NCBI GenBank assembly: GCA_928212115.1
Contig: CAKMRJ010004445.1
Coordinates: 3,209,027 to 3,273,026, forward strand
Length of the DNA: 64,000 bases
Origin: Lactuca virosa
Lineage: Eukaryota; Streptophyta; Magnoliopsida; Asterales; Asteraceae
Direction of reading: 5' to 3'
Below the pieces are notes generated by a model. It worked only from the letters and a program-made list of their open reading frames with translations. It was not told the origin of the DNA and made no database searches. Position 1 is the first letter of the stretch; each line of letters opens with the position of its first letter. Positions 47,408 to 58,028 of the stretch are shown piece by piece. The position numbers and the translations under genes are program-made.

Positions 47408-47566
47408 AAATGAATACGCCAGGGTTATATACAACGAAGATCTAACAAACAATGGGATGTGTGACTTCCGCCTCATTTCCTATTCCTTGTTTGGTTGTGG
47501 GCTTAGGGCAGATTCACACAATCGATTGTCTGTTTGCTCTGGGTTTTATATAAATTGTATCCATTT
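47408..47566 (+). other. Conserved long hairpin, D LTR, second
   Basis: AAATGAATAC pairs with GTATCCATTT (one mismatch or wobble). The inner GTGTG pairs with CACAC. Loop motif 47479-47500. Only 115 bp separate it from the first copy in the same LTR. Confidence 0.75.
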
Positions 47567-47995
47567 AGTACTCATACAAGGGATTGTAGAGCCATTTTTA
47601 CTTATCTTTCATCATATCAGAAGATATAGGATCTTCTGGAGGAACTGGCAAACTTTTCTAAAAGAACTTACAACTTACTTTACATCACTAAAATACTTAT
47701 GAACTCACCAGCTTAAATGCTGGTTTACTCTTTCAAAATAAATTGTATTCTCAGGAGACTAGTAGACAAGTACGCGCGCTGGGAATCAGAAGATGGAGCA
47801 TAGTAGCTTCATGTCTTGTTTTGTTATTTACTTTTGAAGTCAATCTTTTGTGAATCACATACTTTGTAAATACTTTAATATTAATACAATGGTTGTGTGT
47901 TACTTTGATTACTATGATCCATGTGTTGTGATACTAAACATGACGTCCTCCACCCCCGAACGTTTCCGCCGTTCCGGTTTGGGGATGTGACAGAT

Positions 47996-48008
47996 TGGTA
48001 TCAGAGCA
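47996..48008 (+). other. Element D primer binding site
   Basis: TGGTATCAGAGCA three bases after the shared LTR; initiator Met-tRNA complement. Confidence 0.85.
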
Positions 48009-48534
48009 TTGTTTATAGTGAACTAAGTATATCAACCTATAAAAGATATACAAGTATAAATACAATGGGGCCGAAGTTCTCTGAATAATAATATATTTTA
48101 AAAATATAACAATACTTTATAAAAGTATACATACATGCTTATACATATATACATACTAGAACAAGTATCACAAGAAGAACAGAACAGAAGTATTAAAAGG
48201 TTGAACACTATGGTCAAACCTGGACAGTTATGTAATCATATCTGGGATCAATCTTGCCTGATCAACTATATTCATTTGAGATGTGACCGACATGTGTTTG
48301 GGAGTGATGCGATGTTGCAACAGTCTTAAAACTTACCTAACTCTATTCAAGGGATTTCTAGATCAGAACATAAAGTTAAAATACTATGGGAGTATTTTAT
48401 TATACTATAAGACAACAACAAGTTTAAAACATATCAGGTTCATTACAATAGAATACTATAGGAGTATTTTAGGCACTATAAATAACTTATGTGAGAATTT
48501 AAAAGACCCTTCTGGTAGGTCTCTGATTTTGGAG

Positions 48535-48690
48535 TGTATACTTCCAAGGTTTTATATAACTGAGATTTTTTTAGACTTAGAATTTGTGATCTATGCTTCA
48601 CTACCTGTTCCTTGTTTGGTTGTGGTTTTTGGAGTAGGATCACTTATTCGAAGGTCTATTTAATCTTAAATTATATACAACTTGTATACA
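48535..48690 (+). other. Conserved long hairpin, D leader
   Basis: TGTATAC/GTATACA outer arms, then AAGGTTTTATATAAC with TTATATACAACTT. The inner GTGATC/GATCAC is perfect. Loop motif 48604-48625. The inner arm sequence is unlike other copies yet fully complementary. Confidence 0.75.
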
Positions 48691-49215
48691 TTGCGCAATT
48701 ATAGGAGGAACCTGTAAGGATCACCCCATAATGTTTCACTTAATCTCATAGATTCTTTAGACACTTCCATTCTCGCACGACAAACCCAGATAGATGTAAC
48801 CACTTCCTCATAGCGGTCAGCAAAAGAGTCCAGGAGGAACAAGAGCAGGTTCATGAGAAGTTTTCAAAGAAGGATCAGCCGAAGAAACAAAACGTCTTAT
48901 GCGTCACACTAATAAATAATAACCTTGATTGACTTAGTGAGCTAGTGGATACACTGCTCACATTATGTGTTAGGATTATTTCTTTTTCTTGCAGCTAGTA
49001 TCAGTTATTCAATTTACAAATATTCATTCGAGGATAGCCACTTCTGATTCATAAAGTTTATTTGATATAGACTCCCTTTATGAATTGTTTCCAGAACCCT
49101 ATGAAAGTCAGAACCAGATACACTCAGAACTAGGATAACTTTGTCCTTCAACTTTCGGCTTATAACCACTGCTATAGACTTATTTCCATCTCATCTTTGT
49201 ATTCTTTTTAGCAAG

Positions 49216-50445
49216 ATGCCTCCACGTCGATCAGCGAGACGCACTACTCCGATAACTCCTGCTCAAACTCCACTACCTCCTCCACAATTCGATCCTGCTG
49301 CTCTCCAAGCAGCGATAACAGCCGCTGTAGTAGCTGCTCTAACTCACATCAGCGAAAGTGGTACCTACGGATCTGGTAGCGGTACCCACTTAACCAACCC
49401 CGGAGTTACCCACGGACACCCACGAGAGTGTTCGTACAAGGACTTCATGAACTGCAAACCCAAATCCTTTAATGGAAATGGGGGAGTCATTGCTCTGATG
49501 CGATGGTTTGAGAAAACATATTCGGTCTTCGAAATCTGTATGTGCCCAGAAGGGAGCAAAGTGAAGTTTGCTGCCTGCACTTTCTCCGACAGAGCCCTAA
49601 CATGGTGGAATAACCATGTTCAGTCACTGACCCTATCAGTGGCTAACTCAATAGGTCGGGAGAACCTAAAAGAGATGATGTTGGAAGAATACTGCCCGAG
49701 GGGCGAAGTCCAAAAGCTGGAACAAGAACTATGGGAGCACACCATGGTCGGCTCAGACATAGTGACCTACACTGACAGGTCTAGCGACCTGGTAGCACTA
49801 TGCCCCGGGATGGTTAACACGGAGAGTAAGAAGATAGAAAGGTACATCTGGGGTTTATCTACCCCGATTCAAGGAGATGTACTGTCTTCTAACCCAACTA
49901 CATTCGATAGTGCCAAACGCTTGGCCCAGCGACTCATTGACCATGGAGTCCGCCATGGCGTGGTAGTCTCCGTTCCCGATCCATCAAAGGGAGGGGACTA
50001 TAAACGAAAGTCGGGGAGCAAAAGGAAGGAGCGAACAACACAGGAAACCCCGCAGGAGCAACAAATGGGTACTATATATGCTGCCACAACACCTGCTACT
50101 CCAGCACCTGCCAGTCGATATGCTGGAACTCTCCCGAAGTGTGATGGGTGTAACTACCACCACACCGGAGTATGTCGGGAAATGCAATGCCTGAATTGCC
50201 ACAGGAAGGGGCACACTGCTCGGTTCTACAGGGCATCGACACAACCGATCTCCCAAGTCCCCGGAGTAGAAGTAAACCAGGCCTACTATGGCTGTGGTGA
50301 GACAGGGCACTACAAGAGGGACTGCCCGATAACGAAGAACTCAGGTGCGGATGGACGAATTTTGATGATCACCGCAGGAGAAACTACCCCGAGTCCCCAG
50401 CGACCAACGGTACGTCTTCGAAATAATAATTACTTTAAAATTTAA
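49216..50445 (+). CDS. Element D Gag protein, intact frame
   Basis: 409 residues from ATG 49216 (MPPRRSARR; an in-frame upstream ATG at 49141 is less likely). A basic and proline-rich start leads to the Ty3/gypsy capsid fold with WFEKTYSVFEIC, ALTWWNNHVQSL, EEYCPRGEVQKLEQELWE and KKIERYIWGL. A basic stretch follows, then two zinc-knuckle positions: CLNCHRKGHTARFY, where the fourth ligand is Tyr, and YYGCGETGHYKRDC, where the first ligand is Tyr. It is the longest unbroken retroelement frame in the window and the only protein this element could make. An open gag in a pol-less element suggests selection for Gag. RNA binding through the knuckles may be weakened. Confidence 0.88.
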   Translation: MPPRRSARRTTPITPAQTPLPPPQFDPAALQAAITAAVVAALTHISESGTYGSGSGTHLTNPGVTHGHPRECSYKDFMNCKPKSFNGNGGVIALMRWFEKTYSVFEICMCPEGSKVKFAACTFSDRALTWWNNHVQSLTLSVANSIGRENLKEMMLEEYCPRGEVQKLEQELWEHTMVGSDIVTYTDRSSDLVALCPGMVNTESKKIERYIWGLSTPIQGDVLSSNPTTFDSAKRLAQRLIDHGVRHGVVVSVPDPSKGGDYKRKSGSKRKERTTQETPQEQQMGTIYAATTPATPAPASRYAGTLPKCDGCNYHHTGVCREMQCLNCHRKGHTARFYRASTQPISQVPGVEVNQAYYGCGETGHYKRDCPITKNSGADGRILMITAGETTPSPQRPTVRLRNNNYFKI

Positions 50446-51314
50446 TTTATATCTATGTAAGATTAAAACTTGGGGAAAACATTTAAAAGTAATTATAATA
50501 ACTCACTCATATGAACAAGTCACAACATTCATGAGAGAACTAAAGATCCGTTCAGGGAAGCTATGATGGCTTAGTATGTACATCAGGGTTGTACATAGCT
50601 AAGATTTTGCAGACTTAGAGTGAGTGATTCCGCCTTAATTCATGTTCCTTGTTTGGTTGTGGATTTAGGGCATTGTCACTCATTCGACCGTCTTATTCAT
50701 CTTAATTATACATAACTTGTATATGTCGGGCGATCATAGAGGTACCGAGGAGGATCATAATATAGAGTATCGACACTAGTTATCAAAACACTTGCACTAT
50801 TTGTACTCGCTCATCGCGGTATGATTTGTGACAGTGGTAATATCAAGGGGAAAACATAAAGCACTAGAACGTTTACACAGAGTACATAGTCGAGTACAAA
50901 TCAGGATACACCATCGTATAACAAACGTTTCTTTCAAATCGGCCTAACATTTGTTTCTGTAAAGAGTCCGTTGTCATCATTCGTCATGGATTGGCGTGGT
51001 CCTTACCATACTAAGTTCATATATTTCGAAATTCCATCGCCTTAACCGTCAAATTCACGAAACCCTCGTCATTCGTAACGACAGCCCGGCCCAGACCTCA
51101 GAATCGTCTACCGCGTATTCTAAAACCCGAAGTACTCATGCGAGGAGTACCTTGACCTCCAAAACTTAGCACCGTATATTCAGCAGACCTTCCCGAACTA
51201 CCACTCGTCCAACAGATCAAGTTCAAGCACAGAGGCTAAGGACGAATACATCCCACCTATCACTATTAAGTGTATACGCGAGGGTAGTATATAATTATGA
51301 TTACACAGATTTAT
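50446..51314 (+). other. Element D right copy, 3' internal region without pol
   Basis: Nearly identical to 44278-45160. It carries one conserved hairpin (about 50545-50705) with loop motif at 50641-50662. No enzyme domain on either strand. Confidence 0.75.
50545..50705 (+). other. Conserved long hairpin, D right copy
   Basis: Counterpart of 44425-44577. Inner arms GAGTG/CACTC intact. The loop begins with CATGTTCC instead of CCTGTTCC. GGGCA is followed by TTGT rather than GAGC. Confidence 0.7.
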
Positions 51315-53722
51315 TGTAACGCCCCGTAGATCCGGGCTAGTCAATTTAGAGAAAATGAGCATCAAAAATGAGTTTTTTATGGAAGATTATATGGAAGGAG
51401 TAACCAAGTTGTAGAATATGTCACAAGGGTTCCGTACATATAAAGAATGCCGAAATCCGAGTTATAACGAAGAAGTTATGGCCCGTTGAAGTTTCGCGAC
51501 AAAACCGCCACGACACTACGCGACGTAAATAGTGAATTTACGATAGAGGACTTTTTGGCCTTAGTGATCTAAACAAAAGTTATATTATACATTAAACCGA
51601 GAGCGTGCATAAAAAACGCCCAAATTTGACTTCGTATGAGGAAGTTATGACTTTTCTAAGATTTGCCCTAACAGTGCACGACACGAAACTCGAATTTTAC
51701 ATCGAGCGGTTTTTGGCCAACGCGACCTAAATGAGAATTGAAGATCTCATTAATAGGAACTCAACGACAAAAGGACAGACGAAAATGGAGTCCGTATGTA
51801 GAAGTTATGAATTTTACGCGGACATTTAACAGTGTAGTCACCTTATACGGTTAAATTTAAGATCGGTCGAGAATTAGCCGACAGAGTTAAAAGGAAAGTT
51901 GTAGATCTTATTTTTACCTACGCGTGGATATAAAGAACGTCAAAAACGGAACTCGTATGCGAAATTTACAGATTTTAGAAGTCGGAAGTGTGTTGTGCGA
52001 AAATGGGTGATGTGGCACAATCTTGGACATTGCTTTCTCCCCAAGTCTTGCCACCAGATGGTGACATGTGGCACCAAGTTTAGCCATATTTCACCCTATA
52101 AATAGAGCCTCTCCCACCCTCATTTTCTTCACACCTTTCCCATTCTTTCTTCTCTCTACACTCTCTCTAAACCTCCCAAAAACTCCCCTTGCGCTAGAAG
52201 AAAGCCCCGAAGCGCTCGACAGCTCCGAGAAGAAGAGCTTTCGGCTCGGAAGTCCTGATCCTGCAGAGCCCGACTTCTAGCCAAACCCCCTCGTAGGTAA
52301 GATACGCCTACCTAATTTTTAATATAGCTTTTATTTAAATATAGTAACGTTATTAGGACCTTATAATAATTATTTGAGCTATTATTATGGGTTATATAAG
52401 TGTCGTTATAATATCTTTTTAACCACTCACGGTACGGGGAATCTGGTTTGAAGGGCCACCTGGGTTGTTGGATTTCAGAAGTGCTATATGCCAAAATGAT
52501 CTTGCCCTCCGGTGTTTCATGTCTGGCCCCTGTCTGTACATAGTGGGTGAAGAGTATTGTTTTAACGCTTATATAATAGTAATAATAGCAAGACTATTAA
52601 TTAGTCTCGTTGAACATTAGACTAAACTCTAGTGGTAATGATACTAGGTTTTATACAAGGAAAATTGTTTTAAGAGTAACGAAGTGCTGTCCGAGTGCCG
52701 AGTCACCACCTTTACAGGCGAGTGCATAGTTACTTTCATCTTACACATAGATATGAAGTATATATTTTATATAAATTACGTGCTATGTGTGCATATTATT
52801 TGAATACTTGCTTTCTATGCTGGATGAACGATTTTATACATGTTTTAAATAATTTAAACTGTATATATATTTTATATCTACGAATATGTTGGGTAAAACA
52901 TGGGTAGATGAATGATGAGAGATGAAAGATTATATGAGTGAACATTGGCAGCTATAGACTTAGTGCCTAACAAATAACATCGACAGCTATGGACTTAGTG
53001 CCTATCGAGTAAACATTGGTAGCTATGGACTTAGTACCTATTAGATAAACGTTGGTAGCTATGGACTTAGTACCTGTTAAATTAACGTTGGTAGCTATGG
53101 ATTTAGTACCTATTATATGAACACTGGTAGCTATGGATTTAGTAACCGATGAATGAACTTTAGCATCTATGGATATAGTGCTTTACGAACAAGCATTGGA
53201 AGCCATGGACTTAGTGCCTATCATATAAACCCTGGAAGCAATGGGCTTCGAAATGAACGAATGCAGGATAGATGATTCTTAGGGTAGATCCTTAAGAGTA
53301 AGGAAGATAACGGGGATGGGTAATTGGGTTGATTGTTTGATGTTTAAACATAATAGTTAAATTATTGTGGGTTGAAAACCCTATGTACTCACCAGGTTTC
53401 CCAACCTGACCCACTCAAGCTTATTTGTATCACAGGTGTCGATATGAAGCTACTTTACACTGAGAGATTTTAAAGAGATGTAGATCACTAGTGTAAATGA
53501 ATGTAAGTTCTGTTTATGCTTATGTTTCTGTATTGACGATGACATCCCAAATGTTTTAAAATGGATAAAAACACATTTCTTCGGAAATGCTTTGATAACG
53601 TATTTATCATGTTTTTTTTCTGGGAACAAATTCCGCAACATTTTTATTAAAAGAGGTACTCTGATTTTTATAAAGCATAAACAAAATCGGTCTTTTCTGG
53701 CCGAGAAAATGGGGATGTCACA
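51315..53722 (+). repeat. Element C 5' LTR (2408 bp)
   Basis: Begins TGTAACGCCCCGTAGATCCG and ends GGGGATGTCACA. It has a TATA box (CCTATAAATAG near 52094) and a 43-bp minisatellite. The first 74 bases match 56293-56366. Confidence 0.9.
52940..53255. repeat. ~43-bp minisatellite in the C LTR
   Basis: Eight diverging units built on AGCTATGGACTTAGTGCCTA, then a short variable spacer with AACATTGG. Units at both ends are most degraded. Confidence 0.85.
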
Positions 53723-53724
53723 GT

Positions 53725-53737
53725 TGGTATCAGAGCA
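53725..53737 (+). other. Element C primer binding site
   Basis: TGGTATCAGAGCA two bases after the LTR; initiator Met-tRNA complement. Confidence 0.85.
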
Positions 53738-54097
53738 TTAGTTTAAGTGAACTAGGAATATGGATTTATTTCTAGACTTAAACTTAGAATGCTAAGCGAA
53801 GATCGTGAGGAGTGTGTCTAATAAAATTTAGGTAATACACCTGAATAGACAAAAGCACTAGCTAATTTAGGGAAAATGCCTAACATGCTTTTACGTGATA
53901 AATGATTTATGATGCTAAATGTATGATCGGATCTATGGTCTGTTGCCGACCGGATCTGGAAACTTTATGTGTTCAGATTTCTAAATGTTTAAATACGGTG
54001 TTAGAACTGGCATGTAACTTTTCAGAGTGATGGGGAGGTTTACACGCCGATCGTAAATAAAATCTTTCCTATCTTAATTCTCGTCATTTCACACCAA

Positions 54098-55345
54098 ATG
54101 CCTAATTTGGTGAATAAGATCGAAATGGAAAGAACTCGAAGCGGAGCCGGAAACGCGAACGGAAACAGGAATCAACCCCCAGTGATTGAGCAAATACCTG
54201 TTGTGGTAGCCGCTCCTAAGCCAATCACTATGGTCGGAGTACAAGCGATGATCCAAATGATGTTGGATCGTCAAAAGGAGGAGACTAGACGCTTACTTCA
54301 ACAGAACCGAGAGGAAGCTACAATACCGATCGTACAACCTGAACTGGTCCCCGAACAATCGGAGGAAGGGAACTACACCCGCCCTGTGAGTCAAGCTGGG
54401 ACTCAAGGAGAATGAAGAAATGGCTCGGAGAGGGGAAAAGACAAGGATGGGTGAATGTATAAAAACTTCTTGAGTGCAAAACCACCGAGTCTCTTAGGAA
54501 GCCCGAAGACTGTAGAGATTATGGACTGGATCTCCTAAATGGAGATAGTGTTTGAGAGTTGCGACTGTAGCAACAAGCAGAAAACCGTCTTTGCGGTCAG
54601 ACAACTGAAGACCAGAGTCTTGAGCTGGTGGAAGTTATTGGCAGATACGCTGCCCAAAGGAGAAGCAAGCAAGATGTCTTGGGAAGATTTCTTGGTGCAA
54701 CTAAAAATGCAGTACTGCTCTGAGCAGGATCTACTAGAGATCAACAACAAGTTCCAGAACCTAAATAAAGGAAGAATGAGCGTTATCGAGTACGCTGCAA
54801 GTTTTACGGAGAAAATGAAGTTTGTTCCTTACTTAGTTCCAACTGAACTCTCCAAGGTCAACAAGTTTGCCCATGGATTACCAGCGGACTTTGGTCCAAT
54901 GGTCAAGCAAGCAACCACTTTGAAAGCCGTCATTTGGGCAGCCAATAATGTTGAGACCCAAATAAGAGAAAAGGGTCTGGAAAAAGCTGAAGTTGGCGAG
55001 AAGAGGAAGCTTGAAGAATCCTCAAGACCTGATAAGAAAGGAAAGTTCCCGAAGTCTAACCCGGATAACCAAAGTTATGGAGCCAAGTGGTGTGAAAAGT
55101 ATAAAAAGAAGCACTTCGGAAGATGCGATGGAGAAGTAACCTGTTACAAGTGTGGGAGGATCGCTCACTATTCCAAGGATTTTACACAAAATAATAAGGT
55201 ATGCTACGGATGCGGAAGCAAGGGGCACATGTCTAGAGACTGCCCAAAGAAAAATGAAGCAGCAAGGCCAGAGGTACCGCCAAAGCCAAGGGCATTCCAC
55301 ATGATCCTCGACGAAGCAGATAACAACGCAAGGAATCAAGGATGA
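54098..55345 (+). pseudogene. Element C gag
   Basis: Two frames: 54098-54415 (basic, Gln/Glu-rich N-terminus with MIQMMLDRQKEETRRLL) and 54539-55345 (capsid with SWWKLLADTLPKG, MSWEDFL and GRMSVIEYAASF). The nucleocapsid has CYKCGRIAHYSKDF, whose fourth ligand is Phe, and an intact CYGCGSKGHMSRDC. The stretch 54416-54538 has stops in the expected frame, so the copy is broken once or twice. No protease or RT follows. Confidence 0.88.
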
Positions 55346-56253
55346 GGACTTGATATTCGAAGATCGAGTTATGTAGTAGCCATAGTATCGTATGGTGTAG
55401 CCTAATAGAGGCATAGTCTAGGGTGAACTTGAACACCTATGTAATCGTTTCAAGGAATAATATAAAACCTTCATTTCGCTATCTGATGTGTTAAGTTGTT
55501 ATGTGATTTTCTTGTATAGGGACTTGGAAAACTGCGAGACAATACTTAGGATGAGTATGAGTAGGTGTGAATGGTAGTAGAGGCCTATACCACCGGAAGC
55601 ACAAGACTCACACTTGGATCAGGGAAAGTCACAAGGTTACCAAGAAGCTAGTAGTTGATTCTGTTTTGTTCATGTATGTCATTACCATTGTTTCAGTAAT
55701 GACTAAGAAGATGATTGTTATTTTGACCCTAGTGGTCATATCAAATTGAGTCTGACTACAATGAGTATGTTACGTGGTTTAGAGAACCAAGTTCGATGTA
55801 GCATCTGACTTAAGCTAGAAGATTGAAATAAAAGATAATCAAAGCGATCAGTAGAGGTATCGCGATAGTTGCTTGTAGCTAGAAATGCTACCTTGTAAGA
55901 TATGATTAGAACATGAAGGAAGGTATAGTTTGTTCTGGAATTGACTCTAAATACCTGATTTTAAGCGTTGCATCATACGATGAAAGGTCATTAGAACGTG
56001 ACCCATCGGTCTATTGTGGTATCAAAGAACTTATCCTAAGTTTGTAAGAAGAAGGAGTCTCTGATAATGATCGATATTGTGATATAAAGGTCATGATTAA
56101 GAGTCTAACATGAAACAGAGAGCGGGGCAAGATCGAGCATCGCTTGCAGTAAAGAGGAACAAGAGTTAGATATCTTCGAAAACATAGAAGATACGATTAT
56201 TACCTACGATGAAGAGATAACGTATGGAGTCATTATACAAGCCCTGTTTTGTT
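55346..56253 (+). other. Element C 3' internal region, no pol
   Basis: No frame with enzyme motifs on either strand. It resembles untranslated spacer; 55567-55749 is an unremarkable short frame. Confidence 0.65.
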
Positions 56254-56276
56254 GATGATTCCGGGACGTAATCATC
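56254..56276 (+). other. Pre-polypurine-tract hairpin, element C
   Basis: GATGATT and AATCATC form a perfect 7-bp outer stem around CCGGGACGT, in which CG/CG can close a GGA loop. The polypurine run AAGGGGGAGATAA follows, then the LTR at 56293. Confidence 0.75.
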
Positions 56277-56292
56277 CTAAGGGGGAGATAAT

Positions 56293-56366
56293 TGTAACGC
56301 CCGTAGATCCGGGCTAGTCAATTTAGAGACAATGAGAATCAAAAATGAGTTTTTGATGGAAGATTA
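56293..56366 (+). repeat. Element C 3' LTR, first 74 bp
   Basis: TGTAACGCCCGTAGATCCGG onward; matches 51315-51388 with few changes. Cut by Copia-2; GATTA (56362-56366) is the expected left target duplication. Confidence 0.88.
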
Positions 56367-57131
56367 TGTTGGATATAGTGTCTAAGTCCATAACTATATT
56401 TGGTATGTACTTGACCCGACTCGGCATGGTCCATTTGGGTTGCACTTCACCCGAACAATTTATGGTTAATCTTTTGAGAATAGTATAAGTTATGATTTAT
56501 TAATATATTATAAGTTCTACTATATTAATATAAAATCATATTATTTAATTAGTATTGATCTATAATTAATGTAGAATTAATTTAGAGATCAAAAGTATGA
56601 CTAATTAAATATGGGCTCTTGTATTTATATAGTGTGGGCTAATGCTTATTTGGAATGGGATAGGCTTGCATGGAAAGTCCATGGATACTCTATGAAGCTT
56701 TAACCCATGGATCTCATGGAAATGAAAAGACATGGGTATTAGGGTTTACATGGATGTAACCCTAATCCACCACACTATATAAAGGAGACTTTGGTTCTTG
56801 AAATTGCACTAGTTGATGTGTGTAAACTAAGAGGGTCGATTTCAAGAAGTTTGTGACTATTCTCTCAAGTTTCCAAGTTTGTGGTGATTTGTGACTTCCA
56901 TTTGAGGCATCCACATTATTGGTGCTAGGCTCTCAAACTCCAAGCAATCAACTACTACTACAAGGTAAGTAATTCTACTAGTTTTATTCGATTCAAGTAC
57001 CCCATGCCATGCTAGTTAGGATAAGAACTTTGGAAAAATAATTATTTGCATGTATCTTAGTCAAACATAGATCCAAGGTTTCTAGGGTTGCATATACACC
57101 ATAGGAGTGTTAAAATGCTGAAAACTCATCA
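56367..57131 (+). repeat. Copia-2 5' LTR (765 bp)
   Basis: TGTTGGATATAG start, CTCATCA end. TATA-like box in CTATATAAAGGAG near 56776. Confidence 0.92.
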
Positions 57132-57132
57132 G

Positions 57133-57145
57133 TGGTATCAGAGCC
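57133..57145 (+). other. Copia-2 primer binding site
   Basis: TGGTATCAGAGCC one base after the LTR. Confidence 0.9.
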
Positions 57146-57945
57146 TGGTTTGTTTATTTGATACTTGATGCAAAAAAAAAACTTGAAAATCGAAGTTTTG
57201 TTCAAAAGCTCGTATCAAAATTTCAAGTTTTGTATATGTACTTACGATTCTTGAAATTTTTGATATGAACATTCATAAACATATGAGTTTAGAAGATCAT
57301 AGAAATTATGTGCTAATAATTGATTAGATTAATTCTTGATCTTTATGTGTTTTAATGGAGTCCATAACTAGTTCTTAAGTTATGGATAACAAAAAGTCAC
57401 ATTTATAAATTACCATTAAAAGAACACATAGGTTACAAAAAAATGAAGAGTCTTCATTTTTAATAACCATTAACTCATAAGTTATGAGAAATAAAAAGTT
57501 TTGAAAGTTTACAAAACTTGCCCTCAAGTTTTGGAACATGTAAAGTCATATTAAAAAACTTTAGTTCCAACCCCTAGAATTTTAAAAGTTAAAATTCAAC
57601 CCTTATACTTTATAATATTATAAGTTTAATAATATTTATATATGTATAAGATCAAGTCGTCTTACCGCTAGTACGCCTCATTCACAAAGCCGATCTATAA
57701 GGGGGATATAAGGTTGTTGCCTATAAAATGGCAACTTAATGGGTGTCCACTCTCACCCACCGCTTCCTTGATCGGTGGAGGGTCGTTAGCCGAACGGGTA
57801 GGACAAGGACTTATAAATTCTCATTAAAGTATAATGATATATACTAAAGTAACTAAACTTTATTGAATTCCCAATCTTAGTTATTTTAGGAAAATGTGAA
57901 TAAGGTGCTAATCCATGAAATTACACTTTACACTTTGTTTAAGTC

Positions 57946-57981
57946 GTTAGTGGAGCGTGTGTGGTTAACCGGCACACTAAC
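57946..57981 (+). other. Copia leader hairpin 1 (Copia-2)
   Basis: GTTAGTG and CACTAAC, a perfect 7-bp stem, enclose GAGCGTGTGTGGTTAACCGG. The palindrome GGTTAACC is at 57963-57970. Confidence 0.75.
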
Positions 57982-58028
57982 TTGAACTTAACAAGGTAGG
58001 TAAAGGGTGACTTAATGTTTATCATAGT

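Larger units (their letters stand above)
45434..47992 (+). repeat. Element D shared LTR (2559 bp)
   Basis: Starts TGTGACAACCCGA and ends GGGGATGTGACA. A polypurine tract stands on its left and a primer binding site on its right, so it serves as 3' LTR of the left copy and 5' LTR of the right copy. It contains GGCCGTGAAC repeats (45630-46150), a TA run (46859-46921) and two conserved long hairpins. Confidence 0.88.
47993..51314 (+). mobile_element. Element D, second (right) copy, interrupted by element C
   Basis: Follows the shared LTR: PBS, 1.2-kb leader with a conserved hairpin, an intact gag and a pol-less 3' region. At 51314 the sequence that continues in the left copy (…CAGATTTAGTATG near 45158) is cut by the LTR of element C. 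It would be completed beyond the window. Confidence 0.85.
51315..56366 (+). mobile_element. Element C: gag-only gypsy element (TR-GAG type), 3' LTR cut by Copia-2
   Basis: 5' LTR 51315-53722, PBS 53725, gag (54098-55345), about 0.95 kb with no pol, pre-PPT hairpin, polypurine tract, and the first 74 bp of the 3' LTR (56293-56366). There Copia-2 is inserted after GATTA. The internal region is only 2.57 kb, too short for pol. It has its own LTR and gag, distinct from D, B and G. Confidence 0.88.

Noticed and set aside
47457..48663. Plus frames in the D LTR and leader
   Set aside because: They overlap the conserved hairpins and have no conserved frame between copies.
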